From Oscillospiraceae bacterium (GTDB lineage Bacteria; Bacillota; Clostridia; Oscillospirales; Oscillospiraceae), in assembly GCA_910575815.1 (NCBI GenBank), contig CAJTFN010000001.1:1-64000 (forward strand): a stretch of 64,000 bases of DNA. The letters run 5' to 3'. Positions 23,835 through 33,572 of this stretch are shown in pieces. The notes beneath the pieces were generated by a model. The model saw nothing but the letters and a program-made list of their open reading frames with translations. It made no database searches and was not told the origin of the DNA. Position numbers and translations under genes: made by a program. Position 1 is the first letter of the stretch. Each line of letters begins with the position of its first letter.

Positions 23835-25025
23835 TCATAACTCCAGGTTCTTTCCGTCCTGGCCGAAGACATGGCACACGTTGCCGCTGAAGGTCAGGTT
23901 CATCTGGTCCCCGGCGCGGAAGGAGTCGATGTGGGTTCCCGTGGTGTCCATGGTGGGCACAATCACTACCACGTCCCGGCCCTCGGCATTGGCGTGGAAA
24001 TGGACCTCGCTGCCCATCATTTCCGAGACCTCCACCTTGGCGGCAAGGGTGTTGCCGGGCTGCTTGGCCAGCACCATGTGGCTGGGCCGGACGCCCAGGG
24101 TGATGGCCTGGGCGGATACCTTTTTCGCCGCCAGGTTCTTCTGCTTGTCGCCGGACAGCTCCACCTTGCAGCCGCCTACGCTGACGAAGTATTTGCCGCC
24201 CTCGCAGAGGAGCTTGGCGTCGAAGAAGTTCATCTGGGGCATGCCGATGAAGCCCGCCACAAACAGGTTCGCCGGATGGTCGAAGACCTCCTGGGGGGTG
24301 CCGATCTGCTGGATGAAGCCGTCCTTCATGATGACGATCCGGTCGCCCAGGGTCATGGCCTCCGTTTGGTCGTGGGTGACATAGATAAAGGTCGTATTGA
24401 TTTTCTGGCGCAGCTTGATGATCTCGGCGCGCATCTGGTTGCGGAGCTTGGCGTCCAGGTTGGAAAGGGGCTCGTCCATGAGGAGCACCTTGGGCTCCCG
24501 GACGATGGCCCGGCCAATGGCCACCCGTTGGCGCTGGCCGCCGGAGAGGGCCTTGGGCTTGCGGTCCAGGTACTGGGTGATGTCCAGGGTCTCCGCCGCC
24601 TCCTTGACCCGGCGGTCAATCTCTCCCTTGTCCACCTTCCGCAGCTTCAGGGGAAAAGCCATGTTCTCGTAAACCGTCATATGGGGATAGAGGGCATAGC
24701 TCTGGAACACCATGGCGATGTCCCGGTTTTTCGGCTCCACGTCGTTCATCAGCTTCCCGTCGATGTACAGCTCGCCGCCGGAGATCTCCTCCAGGCCGGC
24801 AACCATCCGCAGCGTGGTGGACTTACCGCAGCCGGAGGGGCCGACAAGGACGATGAACTCCTTGTCCTTGATGTCCAGATTGAACTCCTGGACGGCAATG
24901 ACACCCTCGGCGGTCACCTGGAGGTTGACTTTCTTCTCGGTGTCTCCGGCCTTCTTCTTGCCTTTTTTCTGTCCGCCGCTGTGGGGATAGATTTTGGTGA
25001 TGCCCTTCAAATTCAAACTTGCCAT
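23835..25025 (-). CDS. Sugar ABC transporter ATP-binding protein (MsmK/UgpC type)
   Basis: 396 aa. Start at 25025 ([14 protein letters not shown]), the typical first residues of the family. Walker [11 protein letters not shown]-loop, signature LSGGQRQRV, Walker [13 protein letters not shown]-loop TH, and a C-terminal OB-fold regulatory domain (from about 265). A lysine-rich insertion of about 25 residues after HSGG is unusual. These ATPases energise several sugar importers; here it would serve the permeases at 31646-33415. The ribosome site is weak. Confidence 0.92.
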   Translation of the reverse strand: MASLNLKGITKIYPHSGGQKKGKKKAGDTEKKVNLQVTAEGVIAVQEFNLDIKDKEFIVLVGPSGCGKSTTLRMVAGLEEISGGELYIDGKLMNDVEPKNRDIAMVFQSYALYPHMTVYENMAFPLKLRKVDKGEIDRRVKEAAETLDITQYLDRKPKALSGGQRQRVAIGRAIVREPKVLLMDEPLSNLDAKLRNQMRAEIIKLRQKINTTFIYVTHDQTEAMTLGDRIVIMKDGFIQQIGTPQEVFDHPANLFVAGFIGMPQMNFFDAKLLCEGGKYFVSVGGCKVELSGDKQKNLAAKKVSAQAITLGVRPSHMVLAKQPGNTLAAKVEVSEMMGSEVHFHANAEGRDVVVIVPTMDTTGTHIDSFRAGDQMNLTFSGNVCHVFGQDGKNLEL

Positions 25026-25144
25026 AACTCTCGGCCCTGGCGAAGGGGCCTCCGCCGCCTTCGCCTCGCCCCGGTCAAGGGGCTTTACGACAGGTCTCCA
25101 CACTGCCGCACCGCGAGCCGCCGCGGTCTTCCTCCTTTTTCAGG

Positions 25145-25190
25145 TGCCGGCCGCTGTAAGCGTGGAGCAGCGGGCCGGCCCTTTTTTATT
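25145..25190 (+). terminator. Strong hairpin with T run, oriented against the sugar operon
   Basis: GCCGGCCGCTG pairs with CAGCGGGCCGGC (one bulge), followed by six T on the plus strand. Sugar genes run on the minus strand, so it would stop antisense transcription or act as an RNA 5' structure for the MsmK gene. Confidence 0.6.
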
Positions 25191-25223
25191 TGCATACCCT
25201 CTCGGGGAATGGAGTCACGATGC

Positions 25224-26702
25224 TCAGCGGAAGGGGTTCTCCGTGGGATAGGGCAGGCTCTTGGGCTGGTTGTAGGCGATATCCTGAATCCCAAGGAACT
25301 TGAACACCTCGAACAGCGCCTTGCCATAGTGCCCGAAGGCCACGGCCCCGTGGTGGGGATAGCGCTTCTGGATGAGCACATGGCGGTAGAACCGGCCCAT
25401 CTCGGGAATAGCGAACACGCCGATGCCGCCGAAGCTGCCCGTGGCCACCGGCAGCACCTCGCCCTGGGCGATGTAGGACCGGAGATTTCCGTCACTGTCG
25501 CACTGGAGGCGGTAGAAGGTGATATCGCTGGCGGCGAGGTCGCCCTCCAGGGTGCCCCGGGTGAAGTCGGGTTCGCCGCCGTTTTCCAGCAGGCGGTTCT
25601 GGATGAGCTGATACTTGACAGCCCGGTCCGCGCACAGCTTGCAGGCGGGGGTGTTGCCGCAGTGGAAGCCCATGAAGGTATCCGTCAGCCGATAGTCAAA
25701 CCTACCCTTGATCTGCTCCGCCCACAACTGGGCGGGGACGGAGTTGTTGATGTCCAGCAGAGTCACCGTGTCCCCGGAAACGCACATGCCGATGTACTCA
25801 CTGAGCGCGCCGTAGATGTCCACCTCACAGGCAACCGGGATGCCCCGGCTCACCAGGCGGGAGTTCACATAGCAGGGCTCGAAGCCGAACTGGCTGGGAA
25901 ACGCGGGCCAGCACTTGTCCGCGAAGGCCACGTACTTCCGGGCCCCCTTGTGCTTCTCCGCCCAGTCCAGCAGCGTCAGCTCGAACTGGGCCATCCGCTC
26001 GCCCAGATCGGGGTAGTAGCGCCCCTCGCCCATCTCGGCGGCCATTTCCGCGCAGACCGCCGGGATGCGGGGATCACCGGCGTGCTCTTTATAGCTCACC
26101 AGCAGGTCCAGCTCGGAGTTCTCCTCCACCTCTACGCCCAGCTCATACAGGCCCTTGATGGGGGCGTTGCAGGCAAAGAAGTCCTGAGGCCGGGGGCCGA
26201 AGGTGATGATTTTCAGATTCTTCACGCCGATAACGGCCCGGGCGATGGGGACAAATTCGGCGATCATTCCGGCGACGTCCTCCGCCGTGCCCACGGGGTA
26301 CTCGGGGATATAGCCCTTGAGATGCCGCATCCCCAGGTTATAGGAGCAGTTCAGCATTCCGCAGTAGGCGTCGCCCCGTCCGTTGATCAGGTCCCCGTCC
26401 CCCTCGGCGGCGGCCACAAACATGCAGGGGCCGTCAAAGTTCCGGGCAATCAGCGTCTCCGGCGTCTCGGGGCCGAAGTTGCCCAGGAACACCACCAGGG
26501 CGTTGCAACCCTGGGCTTTCACGTCCTCCACGGCCTTCAGCATTCCCTGCTCGTTTTCCACCGTGACTGGGCACTCGTACAGCTCGCCGGAACAGGCGGC
26601 CTTGACGGCGGCCCGGCGCTTCTCGCTCAGGGCGACGGGAAAGCAGTCCCGGGAGACGGCGACGAGGCCCAGCTTTACCTCGGGAATATTGGTCAATTGC
26701 AT
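25224..26702 (-). CDS. L-fucose/L-arabinose isomerase family protein
   Basis: 492 aa. Start at 26702 (MQLTNIPEVKLGLVAVSRD) with AAAAGGAG 10 bases upstream. The three-domain sugar isomerase pattern is seen: NALVVFLGNFGPET, GRPQDF-like FGPRPQDFFAC, an EVDIYGALSEY metal-site segment, FHCGNTP and HHGAVAFGHYG. Such enzymes convert an aldose to a ketose with a divalent metal. Next to DUF4867 and an FGGY kinase it should feed a ketose to that kinase. The exact sugar is not certain. Confidence 0.88.
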   Translation of the reverse strand: MQLTNIPEVKLGLVAVSRDCFPVALSEKRRAAVKAACSGELYECPVTVENEQGMLKAVEDVKAQGCNALVVFLGNFGPETPETLIARNFDGPCMFVAAAEGDGDLINGRGDAYCGMLNCSYNLGMRHLKGYIPEYPVGTAEDVAGMIAEFVPIARAVIGVKNLKIITFGPRPQDFFACNAPIKGLYELGVEVEENSELDLLVSYKEHAGDPRIPAVCAEMAAEMGEGRYYPDLGERMAQFELTLLDWAEKHKGARKYVAFADKCWPAFPSQFGFEPCYVNSRLVSRGIPVACEVDIYGALSEYIGMCVSGDTVTLLDINNSVPAQLWAEQIKGRFDYRLTDTFMGFHCGNTPACKLCADRAVKYQLIQNRLLENGGEPDFTRGTLEGDLAASDITFYRLQCDSDGNLRSYIAQGEVLPVATGSFGGIGVFAIPEMGRFYRHVLIQKRYPHHGAVAFGHYGKALFEVFKFLGIQDIAYNQPKSLPYPTENPFR

Positions 26703-26718
26703 AGAATCTTTCTCCTTT

Positions 26719-27354
26719 TCAAAGCTCGTTTTTGATATCAAGGTTCTCACCTATCAGGCCCACCCAGGCCCCCTGTCCGGCCTCGCCGGAGTCCGGGTGC
26801 GCCAGCAGCCATTTGTTTTTCGCCCACAGGCGGTCATCCTCCGCGTTCAGCGGCGTGAGGACGGGCTTGGCCTCGTTGGTGCCCCTGGGCAGCACCACCG
26901 CCACCCGGAAGCCCTTTGCCCCATCCACATGGCAGGGGGCGTAGTGCAGCGTCGTGGCGTAGACCTCCACCACCGCCCCGGCGGGGACCCGGAAGGCCCG
27001 GACACAGGCGGTATCCAGCCGGCCGTCCACCAGTTCCTCCTGTTTCGCCAGCAGGAGAATGAAGTCCGACGATCCGATGTTGACCTCGCTGTCCCGGTGG
27101 TACTCCAGGCAGTTGAGCTTGGTATTGCGGCCCCAGCACATGCCGATTTGTACCGGCATCCCGCCGTAGGCGTGGTCCTGGAACCGCCGGAAGATATCGC
27201 AGCCTTCCAAGGCGGCGATGGACGGCTCATAGGCCGTGCCCTCCTTCGGCAGGGGGATGGCCTCCATGGCCCAGAGCAGCTTTTCCGTGTCATAGCCGGT
27301 GAGCACCTGGCCGTAGGCCCGGAAGGCGGGGCTGTAAACAGATTCAATCTTCAT
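26719..27354 (-). CDS. DUF4867 family protein, cupin-like
   Basis: 211 aa. The family pattern (IESVYSPAFRAYGQVLTGYD, LNCLEYHRDSEVNIGSSDF, VYATTLHYAPCHVD) is clear. Conserved E-Y-H-x-x-S and H-Y-x-P-C-H segments suggest metal binding as in ureidoglycolate-lyase/cupin folds. Between the isomerase and the kinase genes with gaps of 16 and 12 bases, so it should act on the same sugar, perhaps as an epimerase or mutarotase-like partner; that is inference. Confidence 0.85.
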   Translation of the reverse strand: MKIESVYSPAFRAYGQVLTGYDTEKLLWAMEAIPLPKEGTAYEPSIAALEGCDIFRRFQDHAYGGMPVQIGMCWGRNTKLNCLEYHRDSEVNIGSSDFILLLAKQEELVDGRLDTACVRAFRVPAGAVVEVYATTLHYAPCHVDGAKGFRVAVVLPRGTNEAKPVLTPLNAEDDRLWAKNKWLLAHPDSGEAGQGAWVGLIGENLDIKNEL

Positions 27355-27366
27355 GGGGTTCCTCCT

Positions 27367-28842
27367 TTAAAGAAGCTGGGGGAACAGCGCCTTGCAGGCG
27401 GGGTAGATTTTCTGGAACTGCCGGTACCGCTCCTCATAGAGGGCGGTCAGCCCCGCCTCCGGCTCCACGGTGCCGGCAACGCGCACCAGGGCGTCCGCCG
27501 CCGCCTGGACGGAGGGGAACCGCCCCGCCGCTACCATAGCCAGCATGGCCCCGCCGTAGCCGGGTCCCTGCTCTGTGGCCACGATGTCCAGGGGGATGCC
27601 CAGGACATTGGCCATGATGGTCCGCCAGAGCCCGGACTTGCTGCCCCCGCCGCAGATGTTGGAGCGGGGAATCTCCACGCCCAGGCTCCGGGCCACCTCA
27701 AAGCTGTCCCGGATGGCGAAGGCCACGCCCTCCAGCACCGCCTGGAGCAGGTCCGCCCGGGTGGTGTCCATGGTCATGCCAATCAAGCAGCCCCGGGCGC
27801 CGGTGTCGTTGATGGGGCTGCGCTCCCCCATGAGGTAGGGGAGGAAAAACACGCGGTTCCGCCCCAGCTTCTCCGGGGTAATCGCCGCCTGTTCCCCGGC
27901 GTAGTCCTGGGTCGTTAAAATATCCTCCATCCACCACTTGTTGCAGCTGGCGGCGGAGAGCATGCAGCCCATGAGATGGTATCCGCCGTCGGCGTGGGCG
28001 AAGGAGTGGAGGGCGTTGTTGGGGTCCACGCCGAAGGTTTTGCTGGAGATGAAGATGGTCCCGGAGGTGCCCAGGCTGATGTTGCAGCCCCCGTCCCCCA
28101 CGGTGCCCGTGCCCACGGCGGCGGCGGCGTTGTCCCCCGCCCCGGCGCAGACCACCGCCGTTTCCGCCAGGCCCAGGGCCCTCGCCATGTCCGGCTTGAG
28201 GGTGCCCACGGCCTCATAGCTCTCAAAAACCTTCGCCATCTGGGACTCCCGCAGGCCGCACAGCTCCAGCATCTCCGGGCTCCAGCGCTTGTGCTCCACG
28301 TCGAAGAGAAGCATCCCCGAGGCGTCGGAGACGTCGGTGCAGTGAACGCCGGTGAGGCGGTAGTTGATGTAGTCCTTGGGCAGCATCACCTTGTCGATTC
28401 TGGCGAACAGCTCCGGCTCGTTCTTCCGCATCCAGAGGAGCTTCGGGGCCGTGAAGCCCGCGAAGGCGATGTTGGCGGTATACCGGCTGATTTTTTCCCG
28501 GCCAACGGTTTCGTTAAGGTATTCTACTTCCTCGGCGGTACGGCCGTCGTTCCAGAGAATGGCGGGGCGGAGGACCCGGTCCTCCCCGTCCAGGGCCACC
28601 AGCCCGTGCATCTGCCCGCCGCAGCCGATGGCCGCAATCTGGGTCTTATCGCAGTCCGCCGTCAACTCCCGGATGCCAGTCACCACCGCTTCCAGCCAGT
28701 CCGCCGGGTTCTGCTCGGACCAGCCAGGCTTGGGAAAAGACAGTGGGTATTCCCGGGAGACGATGTTTTGGATTTGTCCCTCCTCGTCCATCAGCAGCAG
28801 CTTCACGGCGGAGGTGCCCAGGTCGATTCCAATATACAGCAT
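27367..28842 (-). CDS. xylB: FGGY-family carbohydrate kinase, xylulokinase-like
   Basis: 491 aa. ATG at 28842 with AAGGAG upstream; a longer upstream frame is only the antisense of the GH3 gene. The ATP-binding start IGIDLGTSAVKLLLMD, sugar-binding region GQMHGLVALD with ILWNDGR, the catalytic region GAGDNAAAAVGTG and NICGGGSKSGLW near the end match xylulokinases. It phosphorylates a ketopentose, probably D-xylulose, for entry into the pentose phosphate pathway. Symbol by similarity only. Confidence 0.87.
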   Translation of the reverse strand: MLYIGIDLGTSAVKLLLMDEEGQIQNIVSREYPLSFPKPGWSEQNPADWLEAVVTGIRELTADCDKTQIAAIGCGGQMHGLVALDGEDRVLRPAILWNDGRTAEEVEYLNETVGREKISRYTANIAFAGFTAPKLLWMRKNEPELFARIDKVMLPKDYINYRLTGVHCTDVSDASGMLLFDVEHKRWSPEMLELCGLRESQMAKVFESYEAVGTLKPDMARALGLAETAVVCAGAGDNAAAAVGTGTVGDGGCNISLGTSGTIFISSKTFGVDPNNALHSFAHADGGYHLMGCMLSAASCNKWWMEDILTTQDYAGEQAAITPEKLGRNRVFFLPYLMGERSPINDTGARGCLIGMTMDTTRADLLQAVLEGVAFAIRDSFEVARSLGVEIPRSNICGGGSKSGLWRTIMANVLGIPLDIVATEQGPGYGGAMLAMVAAGRFPSVQAAADALVRVAGTVEPEAGLTALYEERYRQFQKIYPACKALFPQLL

Positions 28843-28853
28843 GTCGTTTCTCC

Positions 28854-30950
28854 TTATGTCCGGCGGATAGAGGTGCTGACTGCGGTCTTTCCCGTCAGCC
28901 GGGCGGTGCGGGCATCCGGCTGGCCCAGGCCCGCGTACAGGGTCCAGGTCCCGCTGCCGGGAATCCGCTCTCCGGCGGCGTTGACCACGGTGAAGGCCGA
29001 GGGCTCTATGGGAATGTCCACCGTCTTCGTCTCCCCCGCCCCCAGCTCGATCCGCCGGAAGCCGCAGAGGATGGGATTGGGCGGCGCGTCGGGGGACGCC
29101 TCGTCCTTCAAATAGAGCTGCACCACCTCCTGGGTGGCCCGCCCGCCCCGGTTCTCCACCATGACCCGGGCGGAGGCCTCTCCGGCGGCGACGGCGGTAA
29201 CCGCCGCGTCGCCGTAGGTCAGACCGTAGCCGAAGGGATACAGGGGCTCGCCCCGGTAGTAGCGGTAGGTCCGGTTGGTCATGGCGTAGTCGGTAAAGGC
29301 GGGCAGCTCCTCCAGGGCCCCGTCCCGGTAGAAGGTCACGGGCAGCTTGCCGGAGGGAGACGCTTTGCCGAAAATCAGGTCCGCAATGGCCCGGCCTCCC
29401 CCGGCGCCGGGATACCAACCCAGGAGAATGGCGTCCGCTTGGGTCTCGGCCTCGCTGAGGTCGATGGCGCTTCCCGCCAAAAGGACCACCAGCGTGGGCT
29501 TTCCCGCCGCCAGCACGTGCCGCAGCAGCATCCGCTGGGGCGAGGGCAGGAGAAGATCCTCCTTGTCGCCGGAACCGGCGGCGTTGCCCTCGTCGGGCTG
29601 TTCGCCCTCCAGAGTCTCGTCCAGGCCCAGGACCAAGACCACCACGTCGCTGTGCTCCGCCACCGCCATGGCCTCCGCCATGCGGTCGCTGGCCTGAGCC
29701 AGGGGCTCCACCCGGTCCCGCCAGAGGTGGCAGCCCTCGGCGTACAGCACCCGGCCATGGCCCTCCATAGCGTCCTGGATGCCCTCCAAGACGGTGACGT
29801 AGCGGGAGGCGGTGCCGTGGTAGTTCCCCACCAGAGCCGCCCGGCTGTTGGCGTTGGGGCCGATGACCCCGACGGTGCCCACCGTCTCCGGGTTCAGGGG
29901 CAAAAGCCCGCTGTTTTTCAGCAGCACGCAGGACTCCAGGGCAGCCTTGTGGGCCAGGGCCAAATGCTCCGGGCACTCCACCGCCTCATAGGGGATGGAG
30001 TCGTACTCGCTGCCCTCCCCCAGGACGCCCAGGAGATACCGGGTGGTAAAGAGCCGCTCGGCGGCAATTGTAATATCCTCCTCGGAGATCAGCCCCTCCC
30101 GCAGGGCCAGGAGCAAGCAACGGTAGCAGTCGCCGCAGTTCAGGTCACAGCCGTTTTTCAGCGCCAGGGCCACGGACTGGGCGGTGTTCTCCGTGACCAT
30201 GTGCCCGGTGTGGAAATCCCGGATGGCCCAGCAGTCGGAGACCACGTGGCCCTGGAAGCCCCAGCGGCCCCGGAGAATGTCTTTCAGCAGCGTCTCGCTG
30301 CCGCAGCAGGGCTCGCCGTTGGTACGGTTGTAGGCCCCCATGACGGCCTCCACCCCCGCGTCCTTCACGCAGGCCTCGAAGGCGGGGAGGTAGGTCTCCT
30401 CCATATCCTTGGGAGAGGCCACGGCGTTGAACTTGTGCCGCAGGCTCTCCGGCCCGCTGTGGACGGCGAAGTGCTTGGCACAGGCGGCGGCTTTCATGGT
30501 TTCGCCGCTGCCCTGGAGACCCCGGACGTAGGCTTTGCCCAGTTGGGCGGTGAGGAAGGGGTCCTCGCCGTAAGTCTCGTGTCCCCGGCCCCAGCGGGGG
30601 TCCCGGAAGATGTTGACGTTGGGGGACCAGAAGGTCAGCCCCTTGTAGATGTCCCGGTCGTCCTGGGCGGAGAGGGCGTTGTACTTGGCCCGGCCCTCGG
30701 TGGCGGCCACGTCCCCCAGCTTTTCCAGCAGCTCCTCGTCGAACATGGCCGCCAGGCCGATGGCCTGGGGGAAGCTGGTGGCGGTGCCCGCCCGGGCCAC
30801 GCCGTGAAGGGCCTCGTTCCACCAGTTGTAGGCGGGGACCCCCAGATGGGGAATCGGCGGCGCGCTATAGCTCAGCTGGCCGGCCTTTTCCTCCAGGCTC
30901 ATCTGCGCCACCAGAGCCCTGGCCCGCCGCCGCGCGGTTTCTCGATCCAT
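28854..30950 (-). CDS. Glycoside hydrolase family 3, beta-xylosidase/beta-glucosidase
   Basis: 698 aa. ATG at 30950 with AAAGGAG 8 bases upstream. The family-3 barrel has YNWWNEALHGVAR, TFWSPNVNIFRDPRWGRGHE and KHFAVHSGPE, with nucleophile D239 in VVSDCWA. The second domain and a C-terminal fibronectin-like domain (from about 590) follow. YNWWNEALHG and DPRWGR are typical of the xylosidase/arabinosidase branch. No signal peptide, so it works on imported oligosaccharides. This fits release of pentoses for the isomerase and kinase downstream. Confidence 0.92.
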   Translation of the reverse strand: MDRETARRRARALVAQMSLEEKAGQLSYSAPPIPHLGVPAYNWWNEALHGVARAGTATSFPQAIGLAAMFDEELLEKLGDVAATEGRAKYNALSAQDDRDIYKGLTFWSPNVNIFRDPRWGRGHETYGEDPFLTAQLGKAYVRGLQGSGETMKAAACAKHFAVHSGPESLRHKFNAVASPKDMEETYLPAFEACVKDAGVEAVMGAYNRTNGEPCCGSETLLKDILRGRWGFQGHVVSDCWAIRDFHTGHMVTENTAQSVALALKNGCDLNCGDCYRCLLLALREGLISEEDITIAAERLFTTRYLLGVLGEGSEYDSIPYEAVECPEHLALAHKAALESCVLLKNSGLLPLNPETVGTVGVIGPNANSRAALVGNYHGTASRYVTVLEGIQDAMEGHGRVLYAEGCHLWRDRVEPLAQASDRMAEAMAVAEHSDVVVLVLGLDETLEGEQPDEGNAAGSGDKEDLLLPSPQRMLLRHVLAAGKPTLVVLLAGSAIDLSEAETQADAILLGWYPGAGGGRAIADLIFGKASPSGKLPVTFYRDGALEELPAFTDYAMTNRTYRYYRGEPLYPFGYGLTYGDAAVTAVAAGEASARVMVENRGGRATQEVVQLYLKDEASPDAPPNPILCGFRRIELGAGETKTVDIPIEPSAFTVVNAAGERIPGSGTWTLYAGLGQPDARTARLTGKTAVSTSIRRT

Positions 30951-30969
30951 AAGCAATTCTCCTTTGGGT

Positions 30970-31641
30970 TCAGTTTGGTTCTCCGTCCTCCGCCGGGAGC
31001 ACCCGGCGGAAGATTCTCCACAGCACCCGGGAGGCCAGCCACGCCGGGCCGGAGGCCCCCGCGATGAAATACACAAAGCCCAGCATCCGCAAGACCACCG
31101 GGGGCAGAAGCAGCGGGACGGCGACGGGCAAAAGGGCGATCAGCCACAGCAGCAGCGTCCGCCCCGGGGAGCAGAAGGCCAGGGCAAAGGCGTTCTTCAC
31201 CTGCCCTTTCCAGGTGTTCTGGAACCTGGCCTGGAGGGGGAACACATAGCACAGCAGGGTCAGGGCAATCACCGCCACGATGGTGGCGACGGTCAGGAAC
31301 AGGACCCGGAGGCCCCCCTCCTGCCGGAGGGCAAAAAAGGCGTCCCCCGCCGCCACAGCCCCCAGGGCCAGCACCAGCAGGCCCAGAGCCGCGCCCCGCT
31401 TGAGGTTGGCCCGGAAGGCGTCCAGGAAGCCCCGCAGGGTGCGGACCTCCTCCCCCCGGGCCAGCTTCAAGGTGACATAGTACAGCGCGCACAGGGCGGG
31501 CCCGGCGGTGATCACCGGCAGGGCGCAGAGGACGCAGAGCCAGTTGAGAATCATCAGGTCCCCCAGGGTGCGGAGGGCCTGGCCCAGGGAGGCCCGGAGG
31601 GGGCTCCCCTCCTCCGGCCCGGCCTTACGCGTGTCCGCCAT
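30970..31641 (-). CDS. YesL/DUF624 membrane protein
   Basis: 223 aa with about five membrane segments. The start (LRTLGDLMILNWLCVLCALP then PALCALYYVTLKLARGEE) is diagnostic for DUF624/YesL, a family constantly found beside carbohydrate ABC permease genes and of unknown role. 4 bases after the MalG-type permease gene. Confidence 0.88.
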   Translation of the reverse strand: MADTRKAGPEEGSPLRASLGQALRTLGDLMILNWLCVLCALPVITAGPALCALYYVTLKLARGEEVRTLRGFLDAFRANLKRGAALGLLVLALGAVAAGDAFFALRQEGGLRVLFLTVATIVAVIALTLLCYVFPLQARFQNTWKGQVKNAFALAFCSPGRTLLLWLIALLPVAVPLLLPPVVLRMLGFVYFIAGASGPAWLASRVLWRIFRRVLPAEDGEPN

Positions 31642-31645
31642 AGGC

Positions 31646-32494
31646 TCAGCCCTTCACGCCGCCCAGGGCCACGCCGGCGATGATGTACTTGGACAGGGCG
31701 AAGTACACGATGAACAGGGGCAGGATCGTCAGGGTCAGGCCCAAATAGATCGCGCCGTGCTCCGTCTTATAAATATCGCCCCGAAGGAGGCCCACCATAA
31801 TCGGCATGGTGTATTTACTGTTGTCCGTCAGCAGGATGGTGGGCAGGAAGAGGCTGTTCCAGCTGGAGACGAAGCAGAAGATGGCCTGGGTGGCCATGGC
31901 CGGCTTCATGATGGGCAGCGCGATGCGGTTGAAGGTGTTGAATTCCCCGGAGCCGTCGATCCGGGCCGAGTCCAGCAGCTCCAGAGGCAAAGAGGACAGC
32001 ATGAACTGCCGCATGAAGAACACCGTGGCCGGAGCGGCAATGGAGGGGAGGATCAGCGCCAGGAAGTTGTTGGTCATGTGGATCTGATACATGAACTGGT
32101 AGAAGCCGATGCTGGTGACCTGGGCGGGGATCATCATCACGCACATGATGACGGTGAAAAAGGTCTTGCGACCCTTCCACTGGTAGGCCACCAGGGCATA
32201 GGCGGTGAGGGCGGAGAAATACACCGTGCAGGCCGTGGAGCCTACGGAAATGATCATGGAGTTCATGAAGCCCCGGATGGGATTGAAGGTCTTGCCCAGC
32301 AGCACGCTCAGGTTGCTCATCAGGTAGGTGGATGGCACCAGGGAGATGGCGTGCTGCTGAATCTCATAGGTGCTGCGGGTGGAGTTGACGAGCATGATGA
32401 CAAAGGGCATCAGGCTGAGGATGGTCAGCAGGATGCACACGGTATAGGCCACAATTTTAAAGGCCGTGCCGTTGGAGTGTTTCGCGTGTTTCAT
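31646..32494 (-). CDS. Carbohydrate ABC transporter permease, MalG/LacG type
   Basis: 282 aa, six membrane helices. The EAA loop that contacts the ATPase reads DGSGEFNTFNRIALPIMKPA. Start KHAKHSNGTAFKIVAYTVC. Six bases after the partner permease. Together with 32501-33415 and the binding protein it forms an importer for oligosaccharides. Confidence 0.93.
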   Translation of the reverse strand: MKHAKHSNGTAFKIVAYTVCILLTILSLMPFVIMLVNSTRSTYEIQQHAISLVPSTYLMSNLSVLLGKTFNPIRGFMNSMIISVGSTACTVYFSALTAYALVAYQWKGRKTFFTVIMCVMMIPAQVTSIGFYQFMYQIHMTNNFLALILPSIAAPATVFFMRQFMLSSLPLELLDSARIDGSGEFNTFNRIALPIMKPAMATQAIFCFVSSWNSLFLPTILLTDNSKYTMPIMVGLLRGDIYKTEHGAIYLGLTLTILPLFIVYFALSKYIIAGVALGGVKG

Positions 32495-32500
32495 GTCCGG

Positions 32501-33415
32501 TTACCTCCCCTCGTCCTTGTCCCGCATCAGCAGGAAAATCACGCCGGAAAACACCGCGATGATGAGGAACATAATCATGCTGGCCGCGGCGGCCCGGTTG
32601 TAGAGATAGCTCCCGCTGAACGCCTGGTTGTAGATAAACACGCTGGTGGTCAGGGTCGCGTTGTCCGGCCCGCCCAGCAGGAACAGCTTGGGAATGTCGT
32701 ACATGTTCAGTCCGCCGATCATGCTGGTGATCAGGGTGTAGAGCAGGATGGTTTTCAGGTTGGGAATGGTGATCTGGAAGAACAGCTGCACGTCGTTGGC
32801 CCCGTCGATCTCCGCCGCCTCGTAAATCTCAGGGCTGATGCCCAGGACGCCGGAAATCAGGATGATCATCGTGTAGCCGTACCACATCCAGAACTGGATA
32901 AAGGCCACGATAAGCTGGGCCGCCGTCGCATTGATGGAGAAGTTGAAGGGCGTGCTCAGTACTCCCGTGGTCACAAGAAGATCGTTTACCGGGCCGGTGG
33001 GATAGCCGAAGAGGGCGTGGAACAAAATGGCCACGGAGGCCGCCGTGATGATGTTGGGCATGTAGAAAACGACCTTGAAGAAGCCCTGACCGGCCAGCTT
33101 GTGGCGGTGGCTGGTGAACCAGGCCGTCAGCAGCAGGGCCAAGGTAATCTGGGGGATAAAGTTCATAATCCAGAGCTTCACGGTGTTGCCCAGGGATTTG
33201 ATAAAAGAGGGGTTCTGGAGGACGCTGACAAAGTTCTTGAACGGCTCGTCCGTCAGGAAGTGCCAGGTCGTGTTTCCCAGGCCCTTGCAGTCCGTGAAGC
33301 CCAGGAGGGCGGTGTAAATGGTGGGATACAGAGAGAAAACGCAGAAGGCCACGATGAAGGGCAGGCTGAACAAATAGCCGTACCTCGCGTAGCTGAAGCC
33401 TTTTCGCTGCTTCAT
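32501..33415 (-). CDS. Carbohydrate ABC transporter permease, MalF/LacF type
   Basis: 304 aa, six membrane helices. The EAA-like loop AAEIDGANDVQLFFQITIPN is present. N-terminal KQRKGFSYARYGYLFSLPF is typical of the family. Downstream of the binding-protein gene, from which it is separated by strong hairpins that probably lower permease expression relative to the binding protein. Confidence 0.93.
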   Translation of the reverse strand: MKQRKGFSYARYGYLFSLPFIVAFCVFSLYPTIYTALLGFTDCKGLGNTTWHFLTDEPFKNFVSVLQNPSFIKSLGNTVKLWIMNFIPQITLALLLTAWFTSHRHKLAGQGFFKVVFYMPNIITAASVAILFHALFGYPTGPVNDLLVTTGVLSTPFNFSINATAAQLIVAFIQFWMWYGYTMIILISGVLGISPEIYEAAEIDGANDVQLFFQITIPNLKTILLYTLITSMIGGLNMYDIPKLFLLGGPDNATLTTSVFIYNQAFSGSYLYNRAAAASMIMFLIIAVFSGVIFLLMRDKDEGR

Positions 33416-33472
33416 GAAATCTCAGCTCCTTGAAATCAGATTGGCCGGGCATGGCCGGAGAGGAAGAACGGA

Positions 33473-33565
33473 GCGAAAGGGGCCCGTTCCGGGCCCCTTT
33501 CGCCTGGAAGCAGTCTCTCATCATCTCGGAGCCCGCTCCGAGATGGTCTGGGCCACTGGCCCAGG
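33473..33565 (-). terminator. Three successive hairpins between binding protein and permease
   Basis: Stems at 33473-33485/33491-33503 (13 bp, perfect), 33522-33531/33536-33545 and 33549-33565, without long U runs. Such structures usually stabilise the upstream mRNA and give high binding-protein expression. Confidence 0.65.
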
Positions 33566-33572
33566 AATCGGC

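Noticed and set aside
23871-26735. A 954-codon plus-strand frame
   Set aside because: It is the antisense of the MsmK-type ATPase and isomerase genes, whose motifs are clear; similar shadows at 28743-31067, 31508-33433 and 33414-35015 were dropped for the same reason.
27367-29976. A kinase frame extended to 869 codons
   Set aside because: The extra N-terminal part is antisense of the GH3 gene; AAGGAG and the family start IGIDLGTS fix the start at 28842.
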